Assembly: GCA_003931895.1 (NCBI GenBank)
Contig: RRZV01000082.1
Span: 1 to 64,000 of the forward strand
Source of the DNA: Mesohalobacter salilacus
GTDB taxonomy: Bacteria; Bacteroidota; Bacteroidia; Flavobacteriales; Flavobacteriaceae
DNA: 64,000 bases
Direction of reading: 5' to 3'
The notes under the pieces are model-generated. The model made no database searches. It was not told the origin of the DNA and worked only from the letters and a program-made list of their open reading frames with translations. Positions 35,394-45,905 of this stretch are shown here, in pieces (position 1 is the first letter of the stretch; every line of letters begins with the position of its first letter). A program made the position numbers and the translations under genes.

Positions 35394-36968
35394 ATGGCAT
35401 CCCAACCGCATTTTATAGATATCAGAGTCAGTCCCGAGGTGGCTCACGATATGGTAGAACTCAAAAAAGTACTCGCTAAAAAAATCGAAGTGTCTGAAAA
35501 AAATATCTCAGACTTTAAAATTATAAAACGCTCCATAGACGCCAGGTCCAGACAAATCAAATATCAAATCAGATTGGCTTATGCTTTAAATAATGAACCT
35601 GTCATTTGGGAAGACAATCAAGTTAAAAATTACAAACAAGTTACGGAGAAGTCTAAACCAGTTTTAGTCATAGGTAGTGGTCCTGCTGGACTATTTGCCG
35701 CACTAAAGCTTTTAGAACACGGTCTCAAGCCAATTATAATAGAACGCGGTAAAGACGTCAGATCCAGAAGACGAGATTTAGCTAAAATCAATAAAGAGCA
35801 TATTGTCAACCCAGAATCTAATTATTGTTTTGGGGAAGGTGGAGCTGGAACCTATTCAGATGGTAAATTATACACACGATCTGGTCATAAAAAATCTATA
35901 AACGCTGTGTTACAAACTTTTGTGCAGCACGGCGCCAGTCAGGATATACTTATTGATGCTCATCCGCATATTGGCACTAATAAATTACCAAATATTATAA
36001 CTGCGATAAGGGAAACCATTCTCAATCATGGTGGTGAAATTCATTTCAATACCAAACTGACTGATTTTATCATTAAGGATAAAAACATCCTTGGTATTGA
36101 GGTCAATCATAAAACCCCTCTGTATGCCGATGCTTGTATTTTAGCCACAGGCCATTCAGCAAGAGATATTTTTTATCTTTTGCACGACAGAAAGATAAAA
36201 ATAGAATTTAAGCCTTATGCGATGGGTGTGCGGGTAGAGCATCCGCAATCTTTAATAGATCAAATCCAATACAAAACCCCAAATCGGGGTGAATGCTTAC
36301 CGCCGTCAGCTTATAGTTTGGTAGAGCAGGTGGATGATAAAGGCGTGTATTCATTTTGTATGTGTCCGGGCGGTATTGTGGCACCATGCGCAACAGCAGA
36401 AGGCGAAGTGGTGACTAATGGTTGGTCGCCTTCTAAGAGAAATAATCCTTATGCCAATTCTGGAATAGTTGTTACAGTCGATGATGAAGTACTCACAGAT
36501 TTTGAGGAATTTGGCGCTTTAAAAGGTCTAAAATTTCAAGAACACATCGAGCAAAAATGTTGGCAGCTTGCTGGAAAAACTCAACGTGTCCCTGCACAAC
36601 GGCTTCAGGATTTTTTAAAGAAACGAAAGTCATTACACATCCCCAAAAACTCTTATTTCCCAGGAACGACTTCGGTAGAGATGGATGAGATATTTCCTAA
36701 GGCAATTGTCAAAAGACTCCGAGAAGGTTTTAAAAAGTTTAGCCAAAAAATGAAAGGTTTTGATCATAAAGATGCGGTTATTTTAGCCCCGGAATCCCGA
36801 ACTTCTTCTCCTGTGAGGATACCAAGAGATAAGGAATCTTTACAGCATGTAGAATTCAAAAGTCTGTTTCCCTGTGGAGAAGGCGCAGGTTATGCCGGTG
36901 GAATTGTATCTGCAGCTATCGATGGTGAACGCTGTGCGGATGCTGTTTTTGAATACATTAAATCTTAA
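35394..36968 (+). CDS. FAD-dependent oxidoreductase (COG2509-like)
   Basis: The 524-residue protein has an N-terminal alpha/beta domain of about 85 residues, then the dinucleotide-binding motif VLVIGSGPAGLFAA (GSGPAG at 94-99). NYCFGEGGAGTYSDGKLYTRS, ACILATGHSARDIF, KPYAMGVRVEHPQ, YSFCMCPGGIVAP and, near the end, FPCGEGAGYAGGIVSAAIDG (FAD contact) follow. This is the uncharacterised FAD-dependent dehydrogenase family. Substrate and partner are unknown. The ChaN-like gene follows after 52 nt. Confidence 0.88.
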   Translation: MASQPHFIDIRVSPEVAHDMVELKKVLAKKIEVSEKNISDFKIIKRSIDARSRQIKYQIRLAYALNNEPVIWEDNQVKNYKQVTEKSKPVLVIGSGPAGLFAALKLLEHGLKPIIIERGKDVRSRRRDLAKINKEHIVNPESNYCFGEGGAGTYSDGKLYTRSGHKKSINAVLQTFVQHGASQDILIDAHPHIGTNKLPNIITAIRETILNHGGEIHFNTKLTDFIIKDKNILGIEVNHKTPLYADACILATGHSARDIFYLLHDRKIKIEFKPYAMGVRVEHPQSLIDQIQYKTPNRGECLPPSAYSLVEQVDDKGVYSFCMCPGGIVAPCATAEGEVVTNGWSPSKRNNPYANSGIVVTVDDEVLTDFEEFGALKGLKFQEHIEQKCWQLAGKTQRVPAQRLQDFLKKRKSLHIPKNSYFPGTTSVEMDEIFPKAIVKRLREGFKKFSQKMKGFDHKDAVILAPESRTSSPVRIPRDKESLQHVEFKSLFPCGEGAGYAGGIVSAAIDGERCADAVFEYIKS

Positions 36969-37020
36969 AAAATATTCTTTAAATAGAATTGTTATATTTA
37001 CCTATCTTAAAAATAAAATT

Positions 37021-37881
37021 ATGAGATTTAAATGGGTTGCCTTGTTTTTCGTGCTAATTATATCATCCAGTTTTGTTTCAGATAAACCAGCTTATCAATT
37101 ATTTGATGAAGAAGGAAACAAAACCAACTACAAAACATTACTTCAAGAGGTTAAAAAGGCCGATATTATTTTATTTGGCGAATTACATAACAACCCTATA
37201 AACCATTGGTTACAATACGAATTAACCAAAGATATTCATAAGGAAGTAAATGATCAATTGGTGCTTGGTGCAGAAATGTTTGAAGCGGACAATCAGTATG
37301 CTTTAAATGAATACCTGTCAGGGAATTTTGATTATAAAACGCTTAAAAACGAAATTAAACTTTGGCCCAATAATAAAACCGATTATCAACCTCTTGTTGA
37401 TTTTGCACTAAAACACCAACTCAAATTTATTGCTACCAATATACCGAGAAGATATGCCAATATGGTTTATAAAAATGGTTTTGAAGCCTTAGATAGTATT
37501 AGCGTAGAAGGTAAAAAATCTTTTGCGCCATTACCTATAAGTTATGATGCTGAATTGCCTGGTTATAAAAAAATGCTTGAAATGGCTCACGGCCACGGCG
37601 GTGAAAATTTACCAAAAGCACAAGCGATCAAAGATGCAACTATGGCTCACTTTATACTTAAAAATTGGCAGAAAGGACAAACTTTTATTCACTTCAACGG
37701 CACCTATCACTCTAACAACTTTGAAGGTATAGCATGGTATCTTAAAAACAAAAAAGCAAACCTCAAAATTATTACTATTGGATCAGTTGAACAAGATAGT
37801 ATTAACACCTTAACAGAAGAAAATAAAGGCATTGCCAATTTTATCATTTGCACGCCTGAAAGTATGACAAAAACGCATTAG
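37021..37881 (+). CDS. ChaN-like (Tiki superfamily) putative heme-binding protein, exported
   Basis: The 286-residue protein starts with a signal peptide (VALFFVLIISSSFVS), which fixes the ATG at 37021; a longer frame from 36874 overlaps the upstream gene and is not credible. The ChaN domain has DIILFGELHNNPINHWLQYEL, GAEMFEADNQ, ATNIPRRYANMVYKNG, AHFILKNWQKGQTFIHFNGTYHS in outline, and IITIGSVEQD. ChaN proteins bind heme and help iron uptake; Tiki relatives are metalloproteases. The role here is unproven. Confidence 0.85.
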   Translation: MRFKWVALFFVLIISSSFVSDKPAYQLFDEEGNKTNYKTLLQEVKKADIILFGELHNNPINHWLQYELTKDIHKEVNDQLVLGAEMFEADNQYALNEYLSGNFDYKTLKNEIKLWPNNKTDYQPLVDFALKHQLKFIATNIPRRYANMVYKNGFEALDSISVEGKKSFAPLPISYDAELPGYKKMLEMAHGHGGENLPKAQAIKDATMAHFILKNWQKGQTFIHFNGTYHSNNFEGIAWYLKNKKANLKIITIGSVEQDSINTLTEENKGIANFIICTPESMTKTH

Positions 37882-37932
37882 GTTTAAAATAAAAAGGCCG
37901 TTATTATAAACGCTTTTGCTAAAAGCTGTAAT

Positions 37933-38775
37933 CTACCACCAAACCACAAAATCTTCAAAAAACTCTCCCGTTTTAGTTTTTCGCCAAATCATTTGAGCGC
38001 GTTTGTCTTGAAGTTTTAGTTTTAATAGGCGTTGGGCTTTGTCAAAATCATACCACTGAGAGTTCGTTTTAGGCTCACATATCCACTCGTGTTTTTGGGG
38101 CACGTAATATAGTTGGTCTGAGAATTTAAAGTTTTTAAAATCTTCAAAATTGTAATATCTCCCTTTCAAGCAATTTGAATTGAGTTGGTTGAATTGAAAA
38201 GTTTCAATATCTGGAGGGAGAAATAATTTTGCTTTATAACAAATTTGCGTTTCTACTCTAGTCCAATCGATGTTTAATTTGTTGAGAAGTTTTTGAGCTT
38301 CTGGTCTTTGACAAATTTGTAATTGATGTGTTTTAAGTTTTTCAACTTTATAATCTAAGCGGTCTTTTAAATTAGGCCCTATCCAAGCCTCTAAATCAGT
38401 TTTCTTTTCATCTCCAATAAAGACATAAAATTTACAAATCAACTCTAAGTGAATCCATTTGTTTTTTTGGTGGTCAAAAAATAAAAAATCTAACTCCCCT
38501 AAAGTGGTTTTGTTATCTTGAATTTGCAAGCTATGATAAATTGGACTGTAATTTTTATTTTGATCTAAATAAGTTTTTATAAAATACTCCGCACGTTTGC
38601 CGAGATACTTATGTTTTTTTAGTTGTTCAAAATCAATAGAATTAAAATCAATATCGAGTATATCTTGAGTTTCAAATGATGAAGTTGAAAAGACCTTTGA
38701 ATTCAAAAACAAATTAGGCATATTTATAAAACCCTTGAATTGGTCGTTAAACGATTTCTTGTCAGAAATTGTCAT
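37933..38775 (-). CDS. DUF1853 family protein
   Basis: The 280-residue cytosolic protein matches the DUF1853 family in outline: KYLGKRAEYFIKTYL, then GELDFLFFDH and WIHLELICKFYV, LEAWIGPNLKDRLDYKVEKLKTHQL, and a C-terminal WYDFDKAQRLLKLKLQ. The GELDFLF...LELICKF pair resembles a PD-(D/E)xK nuclease core (acidic, then E and K), so a nuclease-like fold is possible; that is inference from pattern. It is single and convergent with the ChaN-like gene. Confidence 0.75.
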   Translation of the reverse strand: MTISDKKSFNDQFKGFINMPNLFLNSKVFSTSSFETQDILDIDFNSIDFEQLKKHKYLGKRAEYFIKTYLDQNKNYSPIYHSLQIQDNKTTLGELDFLFFDHQKNKWIHLELICKFYVFIGDEKKTDLEAWIGPNLKDRLDYKVEKLKTHQLQICQRPEAQKLLNKLNIDWTRVETQICYKAKLFLPPDIETFQFNQLNSNCLKGRYYNFEDFKNFKFSDQLYYVPQKHEWICEPKTNSQWYDFDKAQRLLKLKLQDKRAQMIWRKTKTGEFFEDFVVWW

Positions 38776-38852
38776 TTCTTTTTCTGTTTTTTGTTCGATA
38801 CAAGACTGTGAGCATTTACTTTATGTTCCAATATATTACTAAAATATGAGAT

Positions 38853-38880
38853 AGAAAAAAACCTACCATAAGGCAGGTTT
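38853..38880 (-). terminator. Terminator of the small exported protein gene
   Basis: AAACCTACC (38859-38867) pairs with GGCAGGTTT (38872-38880), one A-C mismatch, 4-nt loop, and is followed by a T run on the minus strand. Confidence 0.8.
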
Positions 38881-38911
38881 AAATTATTTAAAGTTAAGTT
38901 AGTAGATAAAA

Positions 38912-39289
38912 TTAATTATCTTTTTGGGCTTCTTTTTCCTCTTTCTCCTTCTTTAATGCTAGATATTCTTGATACTTTTCAGAACTAATAAGAGATTTTA
39001 TTTTAAGACTATGCGATCTCTTTAAGGCTTCAATTTCATTCTTGTTATTTTGATTTGGTGCCTGTTTTTGAAGAATTCTCAATTGCCTGGTATACATAAG
39101 GTTGATTTTCCCTAAACTTTTAACTTCCTTAGCGTCTAGTTCAAGTTGTTCTGCTTCAAATCTTGTTTGCTGCTCTGCTATGGCTTTTGCTGAACGGGTT
39201 TTGGCATATCGCTCTTGTGCCACCGCAGAAGTAAATACAAAAAGAAAAAATAAAACTAATCCGAAAGTTGTGTTCTTAAATGATTTCAT
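38912..39289 (-). CDS. Small exported helical protein, unknown function
   Basis: The 125-residue protein has a signal peptide (GLVLFFLFVFTSAVAQ, cleaved after about 25) and a mature part that is almost all charged helix: EQQTRFEAEQLELDAKEV, LMYTRQLRILQKQ, EKYQEYLALKKEKEEKEAQK. The pattern is like small periplasmic helical chaperones of the Spy/CpxP kind, but I do not recognise a family motif. It has its own terminator and no operon partner. Confidence 0.7.
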   Translation of the reverse strand: MKSFKNTTFGLVLFFLFVFTSAVAQERYAKTRSAKAIAEQQTRFEAEQLELDAKEVKSLGKINLMYTRQLRILQKQAPNQNNKNEIEALKRSHSLKIKSLISSEKYQEYLALKKEKEEKEAQKDN

Positions 39290-39396
39290 AACTAAAATTT
39301 TTCTTTAAAAATAAATTTAATTATTTAATCTCTTATTAATTTAAAGTTAAAACTAACTGTAAATCAAAAACGTATCCTGAATAAAATGAAACCAAA

Positions 39397-40104
39397 TTAA
39401 AAGCTAACAATTGTTTTTAAAGCAATTTCGACCATATCACCGAAACTCTGTTCGCGTTGTTGTGCTGAAGTATGTGATCCATCAATTAAAGAATCTGAAA
39501 TAGTCAAAATCCCTAAAGCTTTTAGTCCATATTTTGCAGCTATCGTGTAAAGTGCAGCGACTTCCATTTCTACACATAACACATTATGCTGCGCCCAAAT
39601 ATCGTAATAGTCTTTATTATCTGCATAAAAAATATCAGAAGAAAAAACATTGCCCGCGTGAAATTTAATTTGCTCTGATTTAGCAATTTCAACCGCTTTT
39701 TGAAAAAGCTCAAAATTTGCAGTTGGCGCATAATCTTCAGCATTAAATTTAAGTCGGTTAAACGATGAATTGGTAGAAGCTGACATGGCCAAAACCACGT
39801 CTCTCAATTTGACATTGCTTTGAAGCGAGCCAGCACTGCCAACTCTGATGAGAGATTTAACACCGTAATCATTTATTAATTCTTCAATATAAATACTAGC
39901 GGATGGTATGCCCATGCCTGTTCCTTGTACAGAAACACGTTGGCCTTGGTAATATCCTGTAAAGCCATACATATTTCTAACAGTATTGTAGCAAACTGGA
40001 TTTTCTAAAAACGTTTCGGCTATCCATTTGGCTCTTAAAGGATCGCCTGGTAATAAAACTTTAACCGAAATATCACCTTTTTTGGCGTTGAGGTGTACAC
40101 TCAT
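39397..40104 (-). CDS. deoD: Purine nucleoside phosphorylase DeoD-type
   Basis: The enzyme cleaves purine (deoxy)nucleosides with phosphate. The 235-residue protein has SVHLNAKKGDI, VLLPGDPLRAKWIAE, NMYGFTGYYQG, GTGMGIPSASIYIEEL, LIRVGSAGSL, VEMEVAALYTIAA and the active-site LTISDSLIDG. The reading frame could start at TTG 40110 (overlapping the deoC stop), but ATG 40104 gives the family N-terminus. It follows deoC after 2 nt, so deoxyribose-1-phosphate made here can, after isomerisation, feed DeoC. Confidence 0.96.
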   Translation of the reverse strand: MSVHLNAKKGDISVKVLLPGDPLRAKWIAETFLENPVCYNTVRNMYGFTGYYQGQRVSVQGTGMGIPSASIYIEELINDYGVKSLIRVGSAGSLQSNVKLRDVVLAMSASTNSSFNRLKFNAEDYAPTANFELFQKAVEIAKSEQIKFHAGNVFSSDIFYADNKDYYDIWAQHNVLCVEMEVAALYTIAAKYGLKALGILTISDSLIDGSHTSAQQREQSFGDMVEIALKTIVSF

Positions 40105-40106
40105 AA

Positions 40107-40763
40107 TCAATAAGATTTGGTTGAACTTTGGCCTGATACAATTTCAACTCCAGAAGATGTACCGAGTCGAGTAACGCCAAGATCAATATATTGTTTAGCA
40201 GTTTTAAAATCTCTTATACCACCTGAAGCTTTGATTTGAACCTGGTTTGAAATATTGGCTTTCATGATTTTGACAGCTTCTAAAGTTGCCCCGTGCGCCC
40301 CAAAGCCTGTTGATGTTTTAATAAAATCTGCGCCCGCTTCAGAAACAATTTGACTAATTTTGGCAATTTCATCAGCAGTTAATAAACTGATTTCTACAAT
40401 AACCTTTAAAATATGATTGCCAATTGCTTTTTTGATAATTGAAATTTCATGCTCAAGTTTGTCGTAATTTTTATCTTTAAGCCAACTGACGTTAATAACC
40501 ATATCGATTTCGTCAGCACCATTTTCAATGGCATTTTTAGATTCAAAAATCTTGGTAGCTGTAGTGTTTGCTCCTAAAGGAAAACCTATCACAGTGCAGA
40601 CTTTTACAGCTGAACCTATTAAGCATTGTTTAGCCAACTCAACATAATGTGGATGAACACAAACCGAAGCAAAATTGTATATTTTGGCTTCTTTACACAA
40701 AACTTTAATTTGGCTTTTGCAGGCTCCAGGTTTGAGCAAAGTATGGTCAATGTAAACATTCAT
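40107..40763 (-). CDS. deoC: Deoxyribose-phosphate aldolase
   Basis: This class I aldolase splits deoxyribose-5-phosphate into acetaldehyde and glyceraldehyde-3-phosphate. The 218-residue TIM barrel has YIDHTLLKPGA, SVCVHPHYVELA, VCTVIGFPLGANTT, GADEIDMVINVSWLKD, DFIKTSTGFGAHGA with the Schiff-base lysine just upstream region, and IKASGGIRDFKTA with the second active lysine. It is the first gene of the deoC-deoD salvage operon. Confidence 0.97.
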   Translation of the reverse strand: MNVYIDHTLLKPGACKSQIKVLCKEAKIYNFASVCVHPHYVELAKQCLIGSAVKVCTVIGFPLGANTTATKIFESKNAIENGADEIDMVINVSWLKDKNYDKLEHEISIIKKAIGNHILKVIVEISLLTADEIAKISQIVSEAGADFIKTSTGFGAHGATLEAVKIMKANISNQVQIKASGGIRDFKTAKQYIDLGVTRLGTSSGVEIVSGQSSTKSY

Positions 40764-40956
40764 CTTTAAAATATAATTTTGGATAAAGATATAGTTTTTA
40801 ATAAAATTCAGATTTGAAATTTAAGCTAAATGAAGGTGAAATTGATTTACCTCATAAATATTCAAAAAAAATCAGTTTAAAATCTATTGAAAATGAAGCA
40901 TTTCGAAACCAGCAGATTAAATTTTAAGAATATTTTGATTTAGTTAGAAGTTTGGT

Positions 40957-40986
40957 TTGTTTAGTAAAAATATATTTCTACATTTG
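40957..40986 (+). promoter_or_regulatory. Main promoter of the str-S10-spc-alpha ribosomal run
   Basis: TTG at 40957-40959, a 19-nt spacer and TACATTTG at 40979-40986 form a consensus Bacteroidetes promoter, 37 nt before the rpsL ATG. Confidence 0.8.
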
Positions 40987-41023
40987 CAAACCCGAAAAAA
41001 CAGGGTAATTTTTATTTAATATT

Positions 41024-41398
41024 ATGCCAACAATTTCACAATTAGTAAGAAAAGGAAGAAAGACCACTACTAAGAAGAGTAAATCGGCTGCTTTGGACTC
41101 ATGTCCTCAACGTCGTGGCGTATGTACGCGTGTTTACACAACTACACCAAAAAAACCTAACTCAGCAATGCGTAAAGTTGCTCGTGTAAGGTTAACTAAC
41201 GGTAAGGAAGTGAATGCCTACATTCCCGGCGAAGGACACAATCTCCAAGAACACTCGATAGTATTAGTAAGAGGTGGAAGAGTAAAAGATTTACCTGGTG
41301 TTAGGTATCACATCGTAAGAGGTGCGCTTGATACAGCAGGTGTAGAAGGAAGACTGCAGCGCCGTTCTAAGTATGGTGCAAAACGTCCAAAAAAATAA
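41024..41398 (+). CDS. rpsL: 30S ribosomal protein S12
   Basis: S12 lines the decoding centre. The 124-residue protein has the decoding loop [18 protein letters not shown] and KDLPGVRYH. Lysines at 43/44 and 88, whose changes give streptomycin resistance in other bacteria, are present, so the wild-type residues are kept. First gene of the 17-kb ribosomal run; rpsG follows after 17 nt. Confidence 0.99.
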   Translation: MPTISQLVRKGRKTTTKKSKSAALDSCPQRRGVCTRVYTTTPKKPNSAMRKVARVRLTNGKEVNAYIPGEGHNLQEHSIVLVRGGRVKDLPGVRYHIVRGALDTAGVEGRLQRRSKYGAKRPKK

Positions 41399-41415
41399 TT
41401 AAATCTTAAGAAGAC

Positions 41416-41892
41416 ATGAGAAAAAGATTAGCAAAAAAACGTTCCATTATACCCGATCCAAAATTTCACGACCCTTTGGTCACACGTTTTGTAAACATGT
41501 TAATGTGGGATGGCAAAAAATCTGTAGCTTTTGATATTTTTTATCAAGCAATAGATGTTGTTGAAGAGAAAAAACAAGACGAAGAGAAGACTGCTTTAGA
41601 GCTTTGGAAAGATGCATTATCTAACATAATGCCTCACGTAGAAGTTAGAAGCCGTCGCGTTGGTGGTGCAACATTTCAAATTCCAACACCAATAAGACCC
41701 GACCGTAAAGTGTCAACAGCCATGAAATGGTTGATACTTTTCGCTAGAAAACGTAATGAAAAGTCTATGCCGGCCAAATTGGCTTCGGAAATTCTTGCTG
41801 CTGCTAAAGAAGAAGGTGCAGCAGTTAAAAAGCGTGTAGATACTCATAAAATGGCAGAAGCTAATAAAGCATTTTCACACTTTAGATTCTAA
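41416..41892 (+). CDS. rpsG: 30S ribosomal protein S7
   Basis: S7 nucleates assembly of the 30S head. The 158-residue protein starts [20 protein letters not shown] and has [36 protein letters not shown] and the C-terminal [17 protein letters not shown]. fusA begins 6 nt after its stop. In E. coli S7 represses the str operon; no such structure is obvious here. Confidence 0.99.
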   Translation: MRKRLAKKRSIIPDPKFHDPLVTRFVNMLMWDGKKSVAFDIFYQAIDVVEEKKQDEEKTALELWKDALSNIMPHVEVRSRRVGGATFQIPTPIRPDRKVSTAMKWLILFARKRNEKSMPAKLASEILAAAKEEGAAVKKRVDTHKMAEANKAFSHFRF

Positions 41893-41898
41893 ATTAAA

Positions 41899-44016
41899 AT
41901 GGCACAAAGAGATTTAAAATTTACAAGAAATATAGGTATTGCAGCTCACATTGATGCTGGTAAAACAACAACTACCGAAAGAATATTATACTACACAGGA
42001 ATTTCTCACAAAATAGGTGAAGTTCACGATGGCGCAGCAACCATGGACTGGATGGAGCAAGAGCAAGAACGTGGTATTACTATTACGTCTGCAGCTACAC
42101 ATTGTACTTGGCCTTATAGAGATCATGAATACATAGTAAACATTATTGACACACCTGGTCACGTTGACTTTACTGTAGAGGTAGAGCGCTCTTTACGTGT
42201 TTTAGATGGTGTTGTTGCATTATTTAGTGCTGTTGATGGCGTTGAGCCTCAATCAGAAACCGTTTGGAGACAAGCTGATAAATATAAAGTACCTCGTCTT
42301 GGTTTTGTTAACAAAATGGATAGACAAGGATCTGACTTTTTTATGGTTTGTAAGCAAGTTAAAGAAATGCTTGGCGGGAATCCCGTTCCACTTCAAGTTC
42401 CTATTGGCGATGAAATCGATTTTAAAGGTGTAGTTGATTTAATTTCAAAAAAAGCTGTCATCTGGAATGACGAAGATATGGGAATGACTTATGATGAAGT
42501 TGAAATCCCAGCTGAACTCCAGGAAAGTGTTGACAAATACAGAGCAGAATTGGTTGAAGCTGTCGCGGAATATGATGAGGAATTGATGGAGAAATTCTTT
42601 GAAGATGAAAACTCTATCACAGAAGATGAAATTATAGCGGCTTTACGTGCTGCAACAATTGATATGTCTATCATACCAATGATGTGTGGTTCAGCCTTTA
42701 AAAATAAAGGTGTGCAAGCTATGCTTGATGCAGTAATGCGGTACTTACCATCTCCTGTAGATGTTGAGGCTATTGAAGGCACAAATCCTGAAACTAATGA
42801 AGTTGAAAGCAGAAAACCAAATGTAGAATCTCCATTTGCAGCTTTAGCATTTAAAATTGCTACTGACCCATTTGTTGGTCGTTTAGCATTTTTTAGAACC
42901 TATTCAGGAACACTTGAAGCTGGTTCTTATGTTTTAAATACACGTTCAGGCAAAAAAGAACGTATTTCTAGAATGTATCAAATGCACTCTAACAAGCAAG
43001 AACCTATCGACAAAATTGAAGCCGGAGATATTGGTGCTGCCGTAGGTTTTAAAGATATTAAAACTGGAGATACGCTTACAGATCTTAAACACCCTATCGT
43101 TTTAGAATCTATGACTTTCCCAAAACCAGTTATTGGTATTGCGGTTGAGCCAAAAACTAAAGCCGATGTTGAAAAAATGGGTATAGCTTTACAAAAACTT
43201 GCTGAAGAAGATCCAACATTTGTCGTTAAGACAGATGAGGCTTCAGGACAAACTATTATTTCTGGTATGGGTGAACTTCACCTCGATATCTTGATTGATA
43301 GAATGAAGCGAGAGTTTAAAGTTGAAGTCAATGTTGGTGAGCCACAAGTTGAATACAAAGAAGCTGTTAAGAAAACTACAAACCACAGAGAAGTTTACAA
43401 AAAACAATCTGGTGGACGTGGTAAATTCGCAGACATTGTTTTTGAAATGGGTCCTGTTGACGAAGATTTTGAAGAAGAAACTGGACTTCAGTTTGTAGAC
43501 GAAATTAAAGGTGGACGTATTCCTAAAGAGTTTATACCTTCTGTTCAGAAAGGATTTGAAGAAGCTATGAAAAACGGTCCTTTAGCAGGCTTCCAAATGG
43601 ATAGCTTAAAAGTAACTTTAAAAGACGGATCGTTCCACCCAGTGGATTCTGATCAATTGTCTTTTGAGCTTGCAGCTAAAATAGGTTATAAATCTGCTGC
43701 AAAATCTGCAGGCGCTGTAATCCTTGAACCAATGATGAAAGTTGAGGTAGTTACACCTGAAGAAAATATGGGTGACATTGTTGGTGACCTTAACAAACGC
43801 CGCGGACAAGTCAACGATATGTTTGACCGTTCAGGTGCTAAAATTATAAAAGCCCTTGTACCGCTTTCTGAAATGTTTGGATACGTAACAACCTTAAGAA
43901 CACTTTCTTCTGGTAGAGCAACTTCAACAATGGAATTTTCTCACTATGACGAAACACCATCTAATGTATCTGAAGAAGTAATAGCAGCAGCTAAAGGAAC
44001 CACAACTAACGAATAA
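41899..44016 (+). CDS. fusA: Elongation factor G
   Basis: This translocation GTPase has 705 residues and five domains. Visible motifs are G1 [12 protein letters not shown], switch [25 protein letters not shown] in outline, G3 DTPGHVDF, G4 NKMDRQG and the domain [12 protein letters not shown]. The order rpsL-rpsG-fusA is the str operon, but tuf, which often follows, is absent: rpsJ starts 10 nt later. No second fusA is in the window. Confidence 0.99.
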   Translation: MAQRDLKFTRNIGIAAHIDAGKTTTTERILYYTGISHKIGEVHDGAATMDWMEQEQERGITITSAATHCTWPYRDHEYIVNIIDTPGHVDFTVEVERSLRVLDGVVALFSAVDGVEPQSETVWRQADKYKVPRLGFVNKMDRQGSDFFMVCKQVKEMLGGNPVPLQVPIGDEIDFKGVVDLISKKAVIWNDEDMGMTYDEVEIPAELQESVDKYRAELVEAVAEYDEELMEKFFEDENSITEDEIIAALRAATIDMSIIPMMCGSAFKNKGVQAMLDAVMRYLPSPVDVEAIEGTNPETNEVESRKPNVESPFAALAFKIATDPFVGRLAFFRTYSGTLEAGSYVLNTRSGKKERISRMYQMHSNKQEPIDKIEAGDIGAAVGFKDIKTGDTLTDLKHPIVLESMTFPKPVIGIAVEPKTKADVEKMGIALQKLAEEDPTFVVKTDEASGQTIISGMGELHLDILIDRMKREFKVEVNVGEPQVEYKEAVKKTTNHREVYKKQSGGRGKFADIVFEMGPVDEDFEEETGLQFVDEIKGGRIPKEFIPSVQKGFEEAMKNGPLAGFQMDSLKVTLKDGSFHPVDSDQLSFELAAKIGYKSAAKSAGAVILEPMMKVEVVTPEENMGDIVGDLNKRRGQVNDMFDRSGAKIIKALVPLSEMFGYVTTLRTLSSGRATSTMEFSHYDETPSNVSEEVIAAAKGTTTNE

Positions 44017-44026
44017 TTCTTGAACA

Positions 44027-44332
44027 ATGAGTCAAAAAATTAGAATAAAGTTAAAATCATACGATCACAATTTAGTTGATAAGTCAGCTGATAAGATTGT
44101 TAAAACGGTTAAAACCACTGGTGCTGTAGTTACAGGTCCAATACCACTTCCTACAAAGAAGAAGATATTTACTGTATTACGTTCACCTCACGTCAATAAA
44201 AAGGCAAGAGAACAATTTCAATTAGATTCTTACAAGCGTTTGTTAGACATCTATAGTTCATCATCAAAAACAATAGATGCTTTGATGAAATTAGAACTGC
44301 CAAGTGGTGTTGAAGTAGAAATAAAAGTATAA
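44027..44332 (+). CDS. rpsJ: 30S ribosomal protein S10 (NusE)
   Basis: This 101-residue head protein also acts as NusE in antitermination. It starts [20 protein letters not shown] and has the loop [28 protein letters not shown] in outline. It is the usual first gene of the S10 operon, here continuous with fusA, with no promoter or terminator visible between them. Confidence 0.99.
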   Translation: MSQKIRIKLKSYDHNLVDKSADKIVKTVKTTGAVVTGPIPLPTKKKIFTVLRSPHVNKKAREQFQLDSYKRLLDIYSSSSKTIDALMKLELPSGVEVEIKV

Positions 44333-44359
44333 TTAACTATAAATTAAATCAATAAACAA

Positions 44360-44974
44360 ATGTCTGGGTTATTAGGAAAAAAAATAGGTATGACCAGCTT
44401 ATACGACGATAACGGAAAAAACATTCCGTGTACTGTCATTCAAGCAGGACCATGCACAGTTACCCAAGTCAGAACCAGTGAGGTTGACGGGTATGAAGCT
44501 CTTCAACTTGGTTTCGATGACAAGACAGAAAAAAGCTCAACAATGGCCGAAAAGGGCCATTTTAAAAAAGCGGGCTCATCTGTAAAACGTAAAGTTGTCG
44601 AATTCCAAGATTATGAAGGCGAATTTAAATTAGGAGATCAGGTCACAGTAGACATCTTTAGAGAAGGTGAATTCGTAGATGTATCTGGTATATCTAAAGG
44701 AAAAGGATTTCAAGGTGTTGTAAAACGACATGGCTTTAGTGGTTCTGAACGAACTCACGGCCAACAAAGTATGTTGAGAGCTCCTGGATCTGTTGGTGCA
44801 GCATCTTATCCTGCTCGTATTTTTAAAGGTATGAAAATGGGCGGACAGATGGGCAATAAAAAAGTAAAAGTCACTAACCTTAAAGTGTTGAAAGTAGTAG
44901 AAGACAAAAATCTACTTATTGTCAAAGGTTGCGTACCTGGACATAAAAACGCTTACGTAACAATCAGAAAATAA
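44360..44974 (+). CDS. rplC: 50S ribosomal protein L3
   Basis: L3 is an early assembly protein near the peptidyl-transferase centre. The 204-residue protein starts [20 protein letters not shown] and has the central extension [26 protein letters not shown] and [15 protein letters not shown]. Its stop TAA overlaps the rplD start (TAATG), giving translational coupling. Confidence 0.99.
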   Translation: MSGLLGKKIGMTSLYDDNGKNIPCTVIQAGPCTVTQVRTSEVDGYEALQLGFDDKTEKSSTMAEKGHFKKAGSSVKRKVVEFQDYEGEFKLGDQVTVDIFREGEFVDVSGISKGKGFQGVVKRHGFSGSERTHGQQSMLRAPGSVGAASYPARIFKGMKMGGQMGNKKVKVTNLKVLKVVEDKNLLIVKGCVPGHKNAYVTIRK

Positions 44975-45603
44975 TGAAAGTAGAGGTTTTAGATATAAAA
45001 GGAAAAGATACTGGCAGAACAGTAGGTTTATCTGATGAGGTTTTTGGAATTGAACCCAATGAACACGCGATATATCTCGATGTTAAACAACATCTTGCTA
45101 GTAAAAGACAGGGTACCCACAAAGCTAAAGAAAGAGCTGAAATAAAAGGAAGTACTCGTAAAATTAAAAAACAGAAAGGAACTGGAACTGCAAGAGCAGG
45201 TAGCATTAAGTCACCTATTTTTAAAGGTGGTGGACGTGTATTTGGTCCACGCCCTAGAAACTATCGTTTTAAATTGAATAAAAAATTAAAACGATTAGCT
45301 AGAGCTTCTGCCTTATCTAAGAAAACTAATGACAAAGAATTATTAGTTGTTGAAAACTTCAGTTTCGATAGCCCAAAAACAAAAGAATTTTTAAAAGTTT
45401 TAGAAAATTTAAAACTGGAGAATAAAAAATCTGTTTTTGTGTTTGCAGATGCAAATAATAATGTATATTTGTCGTCCCGTAATTTGAAGAGACATAGAGT
45501 CTTAACAGCCTCAGAATTAAATACTTACAGAATTTTAGATAATGATGTTTTAGTATTGTCTGAGTCGGTAATAGAATATTTAGAACAAAACTTGAGTCAA
45601 TAG
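44974..45603 (+). CDS. rplD: 50S ribosomal protein L4
   Basis: This 209-residue protein lines the exit tunnel. The loop KQKGTGTARAGSIKSPIFKGGG that reaches the tunnel is intact, as are GRVFGPRPRNYRFKLNKK and SRNLKRHRVLTASELNTY. In E. coli L4 represses the S10 operon; whether this happens here is unknown. rplW follows after 2 nt. Confidence 0.99.
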   Translation: MKVEVLDIKGKDTGRTVGLSDEVFGIEPNEHAIYLDVKQHLASKRQGTHKAKERAEIKGSTRKIKKQKGTGTARAGSIKSPIFKGGGRVFGPRPRNYRFKLNKKLKRLARASALSKKTNDKELLVVENFSFDSPKTKEFLKVLENLKLENKKSVFVFADANNNVYLSSRNLKRHRVLTASELNTYRILDNDVLVLSESVIEYLEQNLSQ

Positions 45604-45605
45604 CT

Positions 45606-45896
45606 ATGAGTATTTTAATAAAACCTATTATAACAGAAAAAGCTACAGAAGATAGCGAATTAAACAATCGCTTTTCTTTTTTTGTGAATAATAAAGCCAA
45701 CAAGGTTCAAATCAAAGAGGCTGTAGAAAGTACTTATGGTGTTAGCGTTGACAAAGTAAGAACAATGAACATTAAACCAACAGTAAAAACAAAGTACACT
45801 AAAACAGGAATGGTAACTGGTAAAACAGACGCTTTAAAGAAAGCTATCGTTCAAGTTGCAGATGGTGATACTATTGATTTATACAGTAATCTTTAA
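45606..45896 (+). CDS. rplW: 50S ribosomal protein L23
   Basis: L23 sits at the tunnel exit and docks trigger factor and SRP. The 96-residue protein has IKPIITEKATEDSE, FFVNNKANKVQIKEAVESTY and VSVDKVRTMNIKP. It is a normal short L23, followed by rplB after 9 nt. Confidence 0.98.
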   Translation: MSILIKPIITEKATEDSELNNRFSFFVNNKANKVQIKEAVESTYGVSVDKVRTMNIKPTVKTKYTKTGMVTGKTDALKKAIVQVADGDTIDLYSNL

Positions 45897-45905
45897 TATT
45901 AAGAC

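Noticed and set aside
36874-37020. N-terminal extension of the ChaN-like protein
   Set aside because: It overlaps the FAD protein gene and places a signal peptide in mid-chain; ATG 37021 is the natural start.
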